Shown here: positions 37,821-50,700 of the stretch, piece by piece | Position numbering within the stretch: position 1 is the stretch's first letter | Layout: every line of letters starts with the position of its first letter | DNA from: Hippasteria phrygiana | Lineage: Eukaryota > Echinodermata > Asteroidea > Valvatida > Goniasteridae | Reading direction: 5' to 3' | Assembly (NCBI GenBank): GCA_037893225.1 | Contig: JAZGUH010000002.1 | Coordinates: 930,001 to 994,000, forward strand | Length of the DNA stretch: 64,000 nt | Program-made: the position numbers and the translations under genes | The notes under the pieces: model-generated | Database searches by the model: none | What the model saw: only the letters and a program-made list of their open reading frames with translations | What the model was told of the DNA's origin: nothing

Positions 37821-39519
37821 CATGCCTGTCAAATTCCCTGGGGTATGGACTTGCTCTACTCATTAATAATTGCATGAAATATCAACCAAATACAGTAATT
37901 TTGACATGTATGGATAGCTTAGATCTGGCGCTACATGTTGCAATTATCGGCGGCTTCTTAGAGTTAAAACTTGTGGAGAAAATTCAAACCTCGCAATGTT
38001 TATTTTCTTTCCGGCCAACATCTGTGTACATGTTACAGTCTATTTATTGCTCCATGCATGTCAAATTCCCTGGGGTATGGACTTGCTTTACTCATTCATA
38101 ATTGCATGAAATATCAACCAAATGCAGTAATTTTGACATGTATGGATAGCTTAGATCTGGCGCTACATGTTGCAATTATCGGCGGCTTCTTAGAGTTAAA
38201 ACTTGTGGAGAAAATTCAAACCTCGCAATGTTTATTTTCTTTCCGGCCAACATCTGTGTACATGTTACCGTCTATTTATTGCTCCATGCATGTCAAATTC
38301 CCTGGGGTATGGACTTGCTTTACTCATTCATAATTGCATGAAATATCAACCAAATACAGTAATTTTGACATGTATGGATAGCTTAGATCTGGCGCTACAT
38401 GTTGCAATTATCGGCGGCTTCTTAGAGTTAAAACTTGTGGAGAAAATTCAAACCTCGCAATGTTTATTTTCTTTCCGGCCAACATCTGTGTACATGTTAC
38501 AGTCTATTTATTGCTCCATGCATGTCAAATTCCCTGGGGTATGGACTTGCTTTACTCATTCATAATTGCATGAAATATCAACCAAATGCAGTAATTTTGA
38601 CATGTATGGATAGCTTAGATCTGGCGCTACATGTTGCAATTATCGGCGGCTTCTTAGAGTTAAAACTTGTGGAGAAAATTCAAACCTCGCAATGTTTATT
38701 TTCTTTCCGGCCAACATCTGTGTACATGTTACCGTCTATTTATTGCTCCATGCATGTCAAATTCCCTGGGGGTATGGACTTGCTTTACTCATTCATAATT
38801 GCATGAAATATCAACCAAATACAGTACTTTTGACATGTATGGATAGCTTAGATCTGGCGCTACATGTTGGAATCATCGGCGGCTTCTTAGAGTTAAAACT
38901 TGTGGAGAAAATTCAAACCTCGCAATGTTTATTTTCTTTCCGGCCAACATCTGTGTGCATATTACCGTCTATTTATTGCTCCATGCCTGTCAAATTCTCT
39001 GGGGTATGGACTTGCTCTACTCATTAATAATTGCATGAAATATCAACCAAATACAGTAATTTTGACATGTATGGATAGCTTAGATCTGGCGCTACATGTT
39101 GCAATTATCGGCGGCTTCTTAGAGTTAAAACTTGTGGAGAAAATTCAAACCTCGCAATGTTTATTTTCTTTCCGGCCAACATCTGTGTACATGTTACCGT
39201 CTATTTATTGCTCCATGCATGTCAAATTCCCTGGGGTATGGACTTGCTTTACTCATTCATAATTGCATGAAATATCAACCAAATGCAGTAATTTTGACAT
39301 GTATGGATAGCTTAGATCTGGCGCTACATGTTGCAATCATCGGCGGCTTCTTAGAGTTAAAACTTGTGGAGAAAATTCAAACCTCGCAATGTTTATTTTC
39401 TTTCCGGCCAACATCTGTGTACATGTTACCGTCTATTTATTGCTCCATGCATGTCAAATTCCCTGGGGGTATGGACTTGCTTTACTCATTCATAATTGCA
39501 TGAAATATCAACCAAATAC
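37821..39519 (+). repeat. 2-mer duplication and following monomers
   Basis: About 37850-38280 and 38314-38744 are tandem dimers (offset 464 bp), both carrying ttacagtct (38033 and 38497), which is the last occurrence of that variant in the window. The first part also matches 5104-5925 at offset 32375 bp. Downstream monomers include GGGGG copies near 38769 and 39466 and a private c-to-t change at 38998 (aaattctctgg). No other element is visible. Confidence 0.75.
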
Positions 39520-40974
39520 AGTACTTTTGACATGTATGGATAGCTTAGATCTGGCGCTACTTGTTGGAATCATCGGCGGCTTCTTAGAGTTAAAACTTGT
39601 GAAGAAAATTCAAACCTCGCAATGTTTATTTTCTTTCCGGCCAACATCTGTGTGCATATTACCGTCTATTTATTGCTCCATGACCGTCAAATTCCCTGGG
39701 TATGGACTTGCTTTACTCATTCATAATTGCATGAAATATCAACCAAATTCAGTAATTTTGACATGTATGGATAGCTTAGATCTGGCGCTACATGTTGCAA
39801 TCATCGGCGGCTTCTTAGAGTTAACACTTGTGGAGAAAATTCAAACCTCGCAATGTTTATTTTCTTCCTTGCCACCATCTGTGTACATATTACCGTCTAT
39901 TTATTGCTCCATGCCTGTCAAATTCCCTGGGGTATGACTTGCTTTACTCATTCATAATTGCATGAAATATCAACCAAATACAGTAATTTTGACATGTATG
40001 GATAGCTTAGATCTGGCGCTACATGTTGCGATCATCGGCGGCTTCTTAGAGTTAAAACTTGTGGAGAAAATTCAAACCTCCCAATGTTTATTTTCTTTCC
40101 GGCCAACATCTGTGTACATATTACCGTCTATTTATTGCTCCATGCATGTCAAATTCCCTGGGGTATGGACTTGCTTTATTCATTCATAATTGCATGAAAT
40201 ATCAACCAAATGCAGTAATTTTGACATGTATGGATAGCTTAGATCTGGCGCTACATGTTGCAATTATCGGCGGCTTCTTAGAGTTAACACTTGTGGAGAA
40301 AATTCATACCGCGCAATGTATATTTTCTTTCCGGCCAACATCTGTGTACATGTTACCGTCTATTTATTGCTCCATGCATGTCAAATTCCCTGGGGTATGG
40401 ACTTGCTCTACTCATTAATAATTGCATGAAATATCAACCAAATACAGTAATTTTGACATGTATGGATAGCTTAGATCTGGCGCTACATGTTGCAATTATC
40501 GGCGGCTTCTTAGAGTTAACACTTGTGGAGAAAATTCAAACCTCGCAATGTTTATTTTCTTTCCGGCCAACATCTGTGTACATATTACCGTCTATTTATT
40601 GCTCCATGCATGTCAAATTCCCTGGGGTATGGACTTGCTTTATTCATTCATAATTGCATGAAATATCAACCAAATGCAGTAATTTTGACATGTATGGATA
40701 GCTTAGATCTGGCGCTACATGTTGCAATTATCGGCGGCTTCTTAGAGTTAAAACTTGTGGAGAAAATTCAAACCTCGCAATGTTTATTTTCTTTCCGGCC
40801 AACATCTGTGTACATGTTACCGTCTATTTATTGCTCCATGCATGTCAAATTCCCTGGGGTATGGACTTGCTTTACTCATTCATAATTGCATGAAATATCA
40901 ACCAAATACAGTAATTTTGACATGTATGGATAGCTTAGATCTGGCGCTACATGTTGCAATCATTGGCGGCTTCC
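39520..40974 (+). repeat. Partial upstream copy of the 16-mer HOR (offset 3476 bp)
   Basis: The variant order matches 42996-44450 (15 monomers): ctacttgttgga, catgaccgtc/GGG, cttccttgccacc, tatgactt, ctcccaatg, tgtatattt, ttaacac, then cattgg/cctag. This copy has the most private changes of any HOR unit here: 39602 (gtgaagaaa), 40030 (gttgcgatc), a ttaacac in the tgtatattt monomer, and two changes at 40307 and 40311 in one monomer. It may therefore be older or less often homogenised than the units to its right. Confidence 0.75.
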
Positions 40975-41805
40975 TAGAGTTAAAACTTGTGGAGAAAATT
41001 CAAACCTCGCAATGTTTATTTTCTTTCCGGCCAACATCTGTGTGCATATTACCTTCTATTTATTGCTCCATGCCTGTCAAATTCCCTGGGGTATGGACTT
41101 GCTCTACTCATTAATAATTGCATGAAATATCAACCAAATACAGTAATTTTGACATGTATGGATAGCTTAGATCTGGCGCTACATGTTGCAATTATCGGCG
41201 GCTTCTTAGAGTTAAAACTTGTGGAGAAAATTCAAACCTCGCAATGTTTATTTTCTTTCCGGCCAACATCTGTGTACATGTTACCGTCTATTTATTGCTC
41301 CATGCATGTCAAATTCCCTGGGGTATGGACTTGCTTTACTCATTCATAATTGCATGAAATATCAACCAAATGCAGTAATTTTGACATGTATGGATAGCTT
41401 AGATCTGGCGCTACATGTTGCAATTATCGGCGGCTTCTTAGAGTTAAAACTTGTGGAGAAAATTCAAACCTCGCAATGTTTATTTTCTTTCCGGCCAACA
41501 TCTGTGTACATGTTACCGTCTATTTATTGCTCCATGCATGTCAAATTCCCTGGGGGTATGGACTTGCTTTACTCATTCATAATTGCATGAAATATCAACC
41601 AAATACAGTAATTTTGACATGTATGGATAGCTTAGATCTGGCGCTACATGTTGGAATCATCGGCGGCTTCTTAGAGTTAAAACTTGTGGAGAAAATTCAA
41701 ACCTCGCAATGTTTATTTTCTTTCCGGCCAACATCTGTGTGCATATTACCTTCTATTTATTGCTCCATGACCGTCAAATTCCCTGGGTATGGACTTGCTC
41801 TACTC

Positions 41806-44058
41806 ATTCATAATTGCATGAAATATCAACCAAATACAGTACTTTTGACATGTATGGATAGCTTAGATCTGGCGCTACTTGTTGGAATCATCGGCGGCTT
41901 CTTAGAGTTAAAACTTGTGGAGAAAATTCAAACCTCGCAATGTTTATTTTCTTTCCGGCCAACATCTGTGTGCATATTACCGTCTATTTATTGCTCCATG
42001 ACCGTCAAATTCCCTGGGTATGGACTTGCTTTACTCATTCATAATTGCATGAAATATCAACCAAATTCAGTAATTTTGACATGTATGGATAGCTTAGATC
42101 TGGCGCTACATGTTGCAATCATCGGCGGCTTCTTAGAGTTAACACTTGTGGAGAAAATTCAAACCTCGCAATGTTTATTTTCTTCCTTGCCACCATCTGT
42201 GTACATATTACCGTCTATTTATTGCTCCATGCCTGTCAAATTCCCTGGGGTATGACTTGCTTTACTCATTCATAATTGCATGAAATATCAACCAAATACA
42301 GTAATTTTGACATGTATGGATAGCTTAGATCTGGCGCTACATGTTGCAATCATCGGCGGCTTCTTAGAGTTAAAACTTGTGGAGAAAATTCAAACCTCCC
42401 AATGTTTATTTTCTTTCCGGCCAACATCTGTGTACATATTACCGTCTATTTATTGCTCCATGCATGTCAAATTCCCTGGGGTATGGACTTGCTTTATTCA
42501 TTCATAATTGCATGAAATATCAACCAAATGCAGTAATTTTGACATGTATGGATAGCTTAGATCTGGCGCTACATGTTGCAATTATCGGCGGCTTCTTAGA
42601 GTTAAAACTTGTGGAGAAAATTCAAACCTCGCAATGTATATTTTCTTTCCGGCCAACATCTGTGTACATGTTACCGTCTATTTATTGCTCCATGCATGTC
42701 AAATTCCCTGGGGTATGGACTTGCTCTACTCATTAATAATTGCATGAAATATCAACCAAATACAGTAATTTTGACATGTATGGATAGCTTAGATCTGGCG
42801 CTACATGTTGCAATTATCGGCGGCTTCTTAGAGTTAACACTTGTGGAGAAAATTCAAACCTCGCAATGTTTATTTTCTTTCCGGCCAACATCTGTGTACA
42901 TGTTACCGTCTATTTATTGCTCCATGCATGTCAAATTCCCTGGGGTATGGACTTGCTTTATTCATTCATAATTGCATGAAATATCAACCAAATACAGTAC
43001 TTTTGACATGTATGGATAGCTTAGATCTGGCGCTACTTGTTGGAATCATCGGCGGCTTCTTAGAGTTAAAACTTGTGGAGAAAATTCAAACCTCGCAATG
43101 TTTATTTTCTTTCCGGCCAACATCTGTGTGCATATTACCGTCTATTTATTGCTCCATGACCGTCAAATTCCCTGGGTATGGACTTGCTTTACTCATTCAT
43201 AATTGCATGAAATATCAACCAAATTCAGTAATTTTGACATGTATGGATAGCTTAGATCTGGCGCTACATGTTGCAATCATCGGCGGCTTCTTAGAGTTAA
43301 CACTTGTGGAGAAAATTCAAACCTCGCAATGTTTATTTTCTTCCTTGCCACCATCTGTGTACATATTACCGTCTATTTATTGCTCCATGCCTGTCAAATT
43401 CCCTGGGGTATGACTTGCTTTACTCATTCATAATTGCATGAAATATCAACCAAATACAGTAATTTTGACATGTATGGATAGCTTAGATCTGGCGCTACAT
43501 GTTGCAATCATCGGCGGCTTCTTAGAGTTAAAACTTGTGGAGAAAATTCAAACCTCCCAATGTTTATTTTCTTTCCGGCCAACATCTGTGTACATATTAC
43601 CGTCTATTTATTGCTCCATGCATGTCAAATTCCCTGGGGTATGGACTTGCTTTATTCATTCATAATTGCATGAAATATCAACCAAATGCAGTAATTTTGA
43701 CATGTATGGATAGCTTAGATCTGGCGCTACATGTTGCAATTATCGGCGGCTTCTTAGAGTTAAAACTTGTGGAGAAAATTCAAACCTCGCAATGTATATT
43801 TTCTTTCCGGCCAACATCTGTGTACATGTTACCGTCTATTTATTGCTCCATGCATGTCAAATTCCCTGGGGTATGGACTTGCTCTACTCATTAATAATTG
43901 CATGAAATATCAACCAAATACAGTAATTTTGACATGTATGGATAGCTTAGATCTGGCGCTACATGTTGCAATTATCGGCGGCTTCTTAGAGTTAACACTT
44001 GTGGAGAAAATTCAAACCTCGCAATGTTTATTTTCTTTCCGGCCAACATCTGTGTACA
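41806..44058 (+). repeat. Nested 5-mer tandem duplication (1158 bp), first 16-mer unit
   Basis: About 41806-42963 and 42964-44058 have the same order at offset 1158 bp: tacttttgac with ctacttgttgga, catgaccgtc/GGG, cttccttgccacc with tatgactt, ctcccaatg, tgtatattt, ttaacac. Each 5-mer is 2 bp short of 1160 because it carries two one-base-short monomers. Since both 16-mer units contain it, the 5-mer duplication predates the 16-mer duplication. Confidence 0.85.
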
Positions 44059-45513
44059 TATTACCGTCTATTTATTGCTCCATGCATGTCAAATTCCCTG
44101 GGGTATGGACTTGCTTTATTCATTCATAATTGCATGAAATATCAACCAAATGCAGTAATTTTGACATGTATGGATAGCTTAGATCTGGCGCTACATGTTG
44201 CAATTATCGGCGGCTTCTTAGAGTTAAAACTTGTGGAGAAAATTCAAACCTCGCAATGTTTATTTTCTTTCCGGCCAACATCTGTGTACATGTTACCGTC
44301 TATTTATTGCTCCATGCATGTCAAATTCCCTGGGGTATGGACTTGCTTTACTCATTCATAATTGCATGAAATATCAACCAAATACAGTAATTTTGACATG
44401 TATGGATAGCTTAGATCTGGCGCTACATGTTGCAATCATTGGCGGCTTCCTAGAGTTAAAACTTGTGGAGAAAATTCAAACCTCGCAATGTTTATTTTCT
44501 TTCCGGCCAACATCTGTGTGCATATTACCTTCTATTTATTGCTCCATGCCTGTCAAATTCCCTTGGGTATGGACTTGCTCTACTCATTAATAATTGCATG
44601 AAATATCAACCAAATACAGTAATTTTGACATGTATGGATAGCTTAGATCTGGCGCTACATGTTGCAATTATCGGCGGCTTCTTAGAGTTAAAACTTGTGG
44701 AGAAAATTCAAACCTCGCAATGTTTATTTTCTTTCCGGCCAACATCTGTGTGCATATTACCTTCTATTTATTGCTCCATGCCTGTCAAATTCCCTGGGGT
44801 ATGGACTTGCTCTACTCATTAATAATTGCATGAAATATCAACCAAATACAGTAATTTTGACATGTATGGATAGCTTAGATCTGGCGCTACATGTTGCAAT
44901 TATCGGCGGCTTCTTAGAGTTAAAACTTGTGGAGAAAATTCAAACCTCGCAATGTTTATTTTCTTTCCGGCCAACATCTGTGTACATGTTACCGTCTATT
45001 TATTGCTCCATGCATGTCAAATTCCCTGGGGTATGGACTTGCTTTACTCATTCATAATTGCATGAAATATCAACCAAATGCAGTAATTTTGACATGTATG
45101 GATAGCTTAGATCTGGCGCTACATGTTGCAATTATCGGCGGCTTCTTAGAGTTAAAACTTGTGGAGAAAATTCAAACCTCGCAATGTTTATTTTCTTTCC
45201 GGCCAACATCTGTGTACATGTTACCGTCTATTTATTGCTCCATGCATGTCAAATTCCCTGGGGGTATGGACTTGCTTTACTCATTCATAATTGCATGAAA
45301 TATCAACCAAATACAGTAATTTTGACATGTATGGATAGCTTAGATCTGGCGCTACATGTTGGAATCATCGGCGGCTTCTTAGAGTTAAAACTTGTGGAGA
45401 AAATTCAAACCTCGCAATGTTTATTTTCTTTCCGGCCAACATCTGTGTGCATATTACCTTCTATTTATTGCTCCATGACCGTCAAATTCCCTGGGTATGG
45501 ACTTGCTCTACTC

Positions 45514-47766
45514 ATTCATAATTGCATGAAATATCAACCAAATACAGTACTTTTGACATGTATGGATAGCTTAGATCTGGCGCTACTTGTTGGAATCATC
45601 GGCGGCTTCTTAGAGTTAAAACTTGTGGAGAAAATTCAAACCTCGCAATGTTTATTTTCTTTCCGGCCAACATCTGTGTGCATATTACCGTCTATTTATT
45701 GCTCCATGACCGTCAAATTCCCTGGGTATGGACTTGCTTTACTCATTCATAATTGCATGAAATATCAACCAAATTCAGTAATTTTGACATGTATGGATAG
45801 CTTAGATCTGGCGCTACATGTTGCAATCATCGGCGGCTTCTTAGAGTTAACACTTGTGGAGAAAATTCAAACCTCGCAATGTTTATTTTCTTCCTTGCCA
45901 CCATCTGTGTACATATTACCGTCTATTTATTGCTCCATGCCTGTCAAATTCCCTGGGGTATGACTTGCTTTACTCATTCATAATTGCATGAAATATCAAC
46001 CAAATACAGTAATTTTGACATGTATGGATAGCTTAGATCTGGCGCTACATGTTGCAATCATCGGCGGCTTCTTAGAGTTAAAACTTGTGGAGAAAATTCA
46101 AACCTCCCAATGTTTATTTTCTTTCCGGCCAACATCTGTGTACATATTACCGTCTATTTATTGCTCCATGCATGTCAAATTCCCTGGGGTATGGACTTGC
46201 TTTATTCATTCATAATTGCATGAAATATCAACCAAATGCAGTAATTTTGACATGTATGGATAGCTTAGATCTGGCGCTACATGTTGCAATTATCGGCGGC
46301 TTCTTAGAGTTAAAACTTGTGGAGAAAATTCAAACCTCGCAATGTATATTTTCTTTCCGGCCAACATCTGTGTACATGTTACCGTCTATTTATTGCTCCA
46401 TGCATGTCAAATTCCCTGGGGTATGGACTTGCTCTACTCATTAATAATTGCATGAAATATCAACCAAATACAGTAATTTTGACATGTATGGATAGCTTAG
46501 ATCTGGCGCTACATGTTGCAATTATCGGCGGCTTCTTAGAGTTAACACTTGTGGAGAAAATTCAAACCTCGCAATGTTTATTTTCTTTCCGGCCAACATC
46601 TGTGTACATGTTACCGTCTATTTATTGCTCCATGCATGTCAAATTCCCTGGGGTATGGACTTGCTTTATTCATTCATAATTGCATGAAATATCAACCAAA
46701 TACAGTACTTTTGACATGTATGGATAGCTTAGATCTGGCGCTACTTGTTGGAATCATCGGCGGCTTCTTAGAGTTAAAACTTGTGGAGAAAATTCAAACC
46801 TCGCAATGTTTATTTTCTTTCCGGCCAACATCTGTGTGCATATTACCGTCTATTTATTGCTCCATGACCGTCAAATTCCCTGGGTATGGACTTGCTTTAC
46901 TCATTCATAATTGCATGAAATATCAACCAAATTCAGTAATTTTGACATGTATGGATAGCTTAGATCTGGCGCTACATGTTGCAATCATCGGCGGCTTCTT
47001 AGAGTTAACACTTGTGGAGAAAATTCAAACCTCGCAATGTTTATTTTCTTCCTTGCCACCATCTGTGTACATATTACCGTCTATTTATTGCTCCATGCCT
47101 GTCAAATTCCCTGGGGTATGACTTGCTTTACTCATTCATAATTGCATGAAATATCAACCAAATACAGTAATTTTGACATGTATGGATAGCTTAGATCTGG
47201 CGCTACATGTTGCAATCATCGGCGGCTTCTTAGAGTTAAAACTTGTGGAGAAAATTCAAACCTCCCAATGTTTATTTTCTTTCCGGCCAACATCTGTGTA
47301 CATATTACCGTCTATTTATTGCTCCATGCATGTCAAATTCCCTGGGGTATGGACTTGCTTTATTCATTCATAATTGCATGAAATATCAACCAAATGCAGT
47401 AATTTTGACATGTATGGATAGCTTAGATCTGGCGCTACATGTTGCAATTATCGGCGGCTTCTTAGAGTTAAAACTTGTGGAGAAAATTCAAACCTCGCAA
47501 TGTATATTTTCTTTCCTTCCAACATCTGTGTACATGTTACCGTCTATTTATTGCTCCATGCATGTCAAATTCCCTGGGGTATGGACTTGCTCTACTCATT
47601 AATAATTGCATGAAATATCAACCAAATACAGTAATTTTGACATGTATGGATAGCTTAGATCTGGCGCTACATGTTGCAATTATCGGCGGCTTCTTAGAGT
47701 TAACACTTGTGGAGAAAATTCAAACCTCGCAATGTTTATTTTCTTTCCGGCCAACATCTGTGTACA
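45514..47766 (+). repeat. Nested 5-mer tandem duplication (1158 bp), second 16-mer unit
   Basis: Counterpart of 41806-44058 at offset 3708 bp, with units of about 45514-46671 and 46672-47766. The private two-base change at 47517-47518 is in the second sub-unit only. Confidence 0.85.
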
Positions 47767-50700
47767 TATTACCGTCTATTTATTGCTCCATGCATGTCAA
47801 ATTCCCTGGGGTATGGACTTGCTTTATTCATTCATAATTGCATGAAATATCAACCAAATGCAGTAATTTTGACATGTATGGATAGCTTAGATCTGGCGCT
47901 ACATGTTGCAATTATCGGCGGCTTCTTAGAGTTAAAACTTGTGGAGAAAATTCAAACCTCGCAATGTTTATTTTCTTTCCGGCCAACATCTGTGTACATG
48001 TTACCGTCTATTTATTGCTCCATGCATGTCAAATTCCCTGGGGTATGGACTTGCTTTACTCATTCATAATTGCATGAAATATCAACCAAATACAGTAATT
48101 TTGACATGTATGGATAGCTTAGATCTGGCGCTACATGTTGCAATCATTGGCGGCTTCCTAGAGTTAAAACTTGTGGAGAAAATTCAAACCTCGCAATGTT
48201 TATTTTCTTTCCGGCCAACATCTGTGTGCATATTACCTTCTATTTATTGCTCCATGCCTGTCAAATTCCCTTGGGTATGGACTTGCTCTACTCATTAATA
48301 ATTGCATGAAATATCAACCAAATACAGTAATTTTGACATGTATGGATAGCTTAGATCTGGCGCTACATGTTGCAATTATCGGCGGCTTCTTAGAGTTAAA
48401 ACTTGTGGAGAAAATTCAAACCTCGCAATGTTTATTTTCTTTCCGGCCAACATCTGTGTACATGTTACCGTCTATTTATTGCTCCATGCATGTCAAATTC
48501 CCTGGGGTATGGACTTGCTTTACTCATTCATAATTGCATGAAATATCAACCAAATGCAGTAATTTTGACATGTATGGATAGCTTAGATCTGGCGCTACAT
48601 GTTGCAATTATCGGCGGCTTCTTAGAGTTAAAACTTGTGGAGAAAATTCAAACCTCGCAATGTTTATTTTCTTTCCGGCCAACATCTGTGTACATGTTAC
48701 CGTCTATTTATTGCTCCATGCATGTCAAATTCCCTGGGGGTATGGACTTGCTTTATTCATTCATAATTGCATGAAATATCAACCAAATGCAGTAATTTTG
48801 ACATGTATGGATAGCTTAGATCTGGCGCTACATGTTGCAATTATCGGCGGCTTCTTAGAGTTAAAACTTGTGGAGAAAATTCAAACCTCGCAATGTTTAT
48901 TTTCTTTCCGGCCAACATCTGTGTGCATATTACCGTCTATTTATTGCTCCATGACCGTCAAATTCCCTGGGTATGGACTTGCTTTACTCATTCATAATTG
49001 CATGAAATATCAACCAAATTCAGTAATTTTGACATGTATGGATAGCTTAGATCTGGCGCTACATGTTGCAATCATCGGCGGCTTCTTAGAGTTAACACTT
49101 GTGGAGAAAATTCAAACCTCGCAATGTTTATTTTCTTCCTTGCCAACATCTGTGTGCATATTACCGTCTATTTATTGCTCCATGACCGTCAAATTCCCTG
49201 GGTATGGACTTGCTTTACTCATTCATAATTGCATGAAATATCAACCAAATTCAGTAATTTTGACATGTATGGATAGCTTAGATCTGGCGCTACATGTTGC
49301 AATCATCGGCGGCTTCTTAGAGTTAAAACTTGTGGAGAAAATTCAAACCTCCCAATGTTTATTTTCTTTCCGGCCAACATCTGTGTACATATTACCGTCT
49401 ATTTATTGCTCCATGCATGTCAAATTCCCTGGGGTATGGACTTGCTTTATTCATTCATAATTGCATGAAATATCAACCAAATGCAGTAATTTTGACATGT
49501 ATGGATAGCTTAGATCTGGCGCTACATGTTGCAATTATCGGCGGCTTCTTAGAGTTAAAACTTGTGGAGAAAATTCAAACCTCGCAATGTATATTTTCTT
49601 TCCGGCCAACATCTGTGTACATGTTACCGTCTATTTATTGCTCCATGCATGTCAAATTCCCTGGGGTATGGACTTGCTCTACTCATTAATAATTGCATGA
49701 AATATCAACCAAATACAGTAATTTTGACATGTATGGATAGCTTAGATCTGGCGCTACATGTTGCAATTATCGGCGGCTTCTTAGAGTTAACACTTGTGGA
49801 GAAAATTCAAACCTCGCAATGTTTATTTTCTTTCCGGCCAACATCTGTGTACATATTACCGTCTATTTATTGCTCCATGCATGTCAAATTCCCTGGGGTA
49901 TGGACTTGCTTTATTCATTCATAATTGCATGAAATATCAACCAAATGCAGTAATTTTGACATGTATGGATAGCTTAGATCTGGCGCTACATGTTGCAATT
50001 ATCGGCGGCTTCTTAGAGTTAAAACTTGTGGAGAAAATTCAAACCTCGCAATGTTTATTTTCTTTCCGGCCAACATCTGTGTACATGTTACCGTCTATTT
50101 ATTGCTCCATGCATGTCAAATTCCCTGGGGTATGGACTTGCTTTACTCATTCATAATTGCATGAAATATCAACCAAATACAGTAATTTTGACATGTATGG
50201 ATAGCTTAGATCTGGCGCTACATGTTGCAATCATTGGCGGCTTCCTAGAGTTAAAACTTGTGGAGAAAATTCAAACCTCGCAATGTTTATTTTCTTTCCG
50301 GCCAACATCTGTGTGCATATTACCTTCTATTTATTGCTCCATGCCTGTCAAATTCCCTGGGGTATGGACTTGCTCTACTCATTAATAATTGCATGAAATA
50401 TCAACCAAATACAGTAATTTTGACATGTATGGATAGCTTAGATCTGGCGCTACATGTTGCAATTATCGGCGGCTTCTTAGAGTTAAAACTTGTGGAGAAA
50501 ATTCAAACCTCGCAATGTTTATTTTCTTTCCGGCCAACATCTGTGTACATGTTACCGTCTATTTATTGCTCCATGCATGTCAAATTCCCTGGGGTATGGA
50601 CTTGCTTTACTCATTCATAATTGCATGAAATATCAACCAAATGCAGTAATTTTGACATGTATGGATAGCTTAGATCTGGCGCTACATGTTGCAATTATCG

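Larger units (their letters stand above)
40975..48456 (+). repeat. 16-mer higher-order repeat, two tandem copies (3708 bp)
   Basis: Units of about 40975-44682 and 44683-48390 are adjacent, with about 66 bp of further identity. They share the rare ccttgggtatgg change (about 44564 and 48272), which occurs nowhere else and makes the pairing unambiguous. The limits are ttgcaattatcgg versus ttgcaatcattgg at the left and tgtgtgcat versus tgtgtacat at the right. A private two-base change (ctttccttcc, 47517-47518) marks the second unit. Each unit contains a nested tandem 5-mer. Confidence 0.9.
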
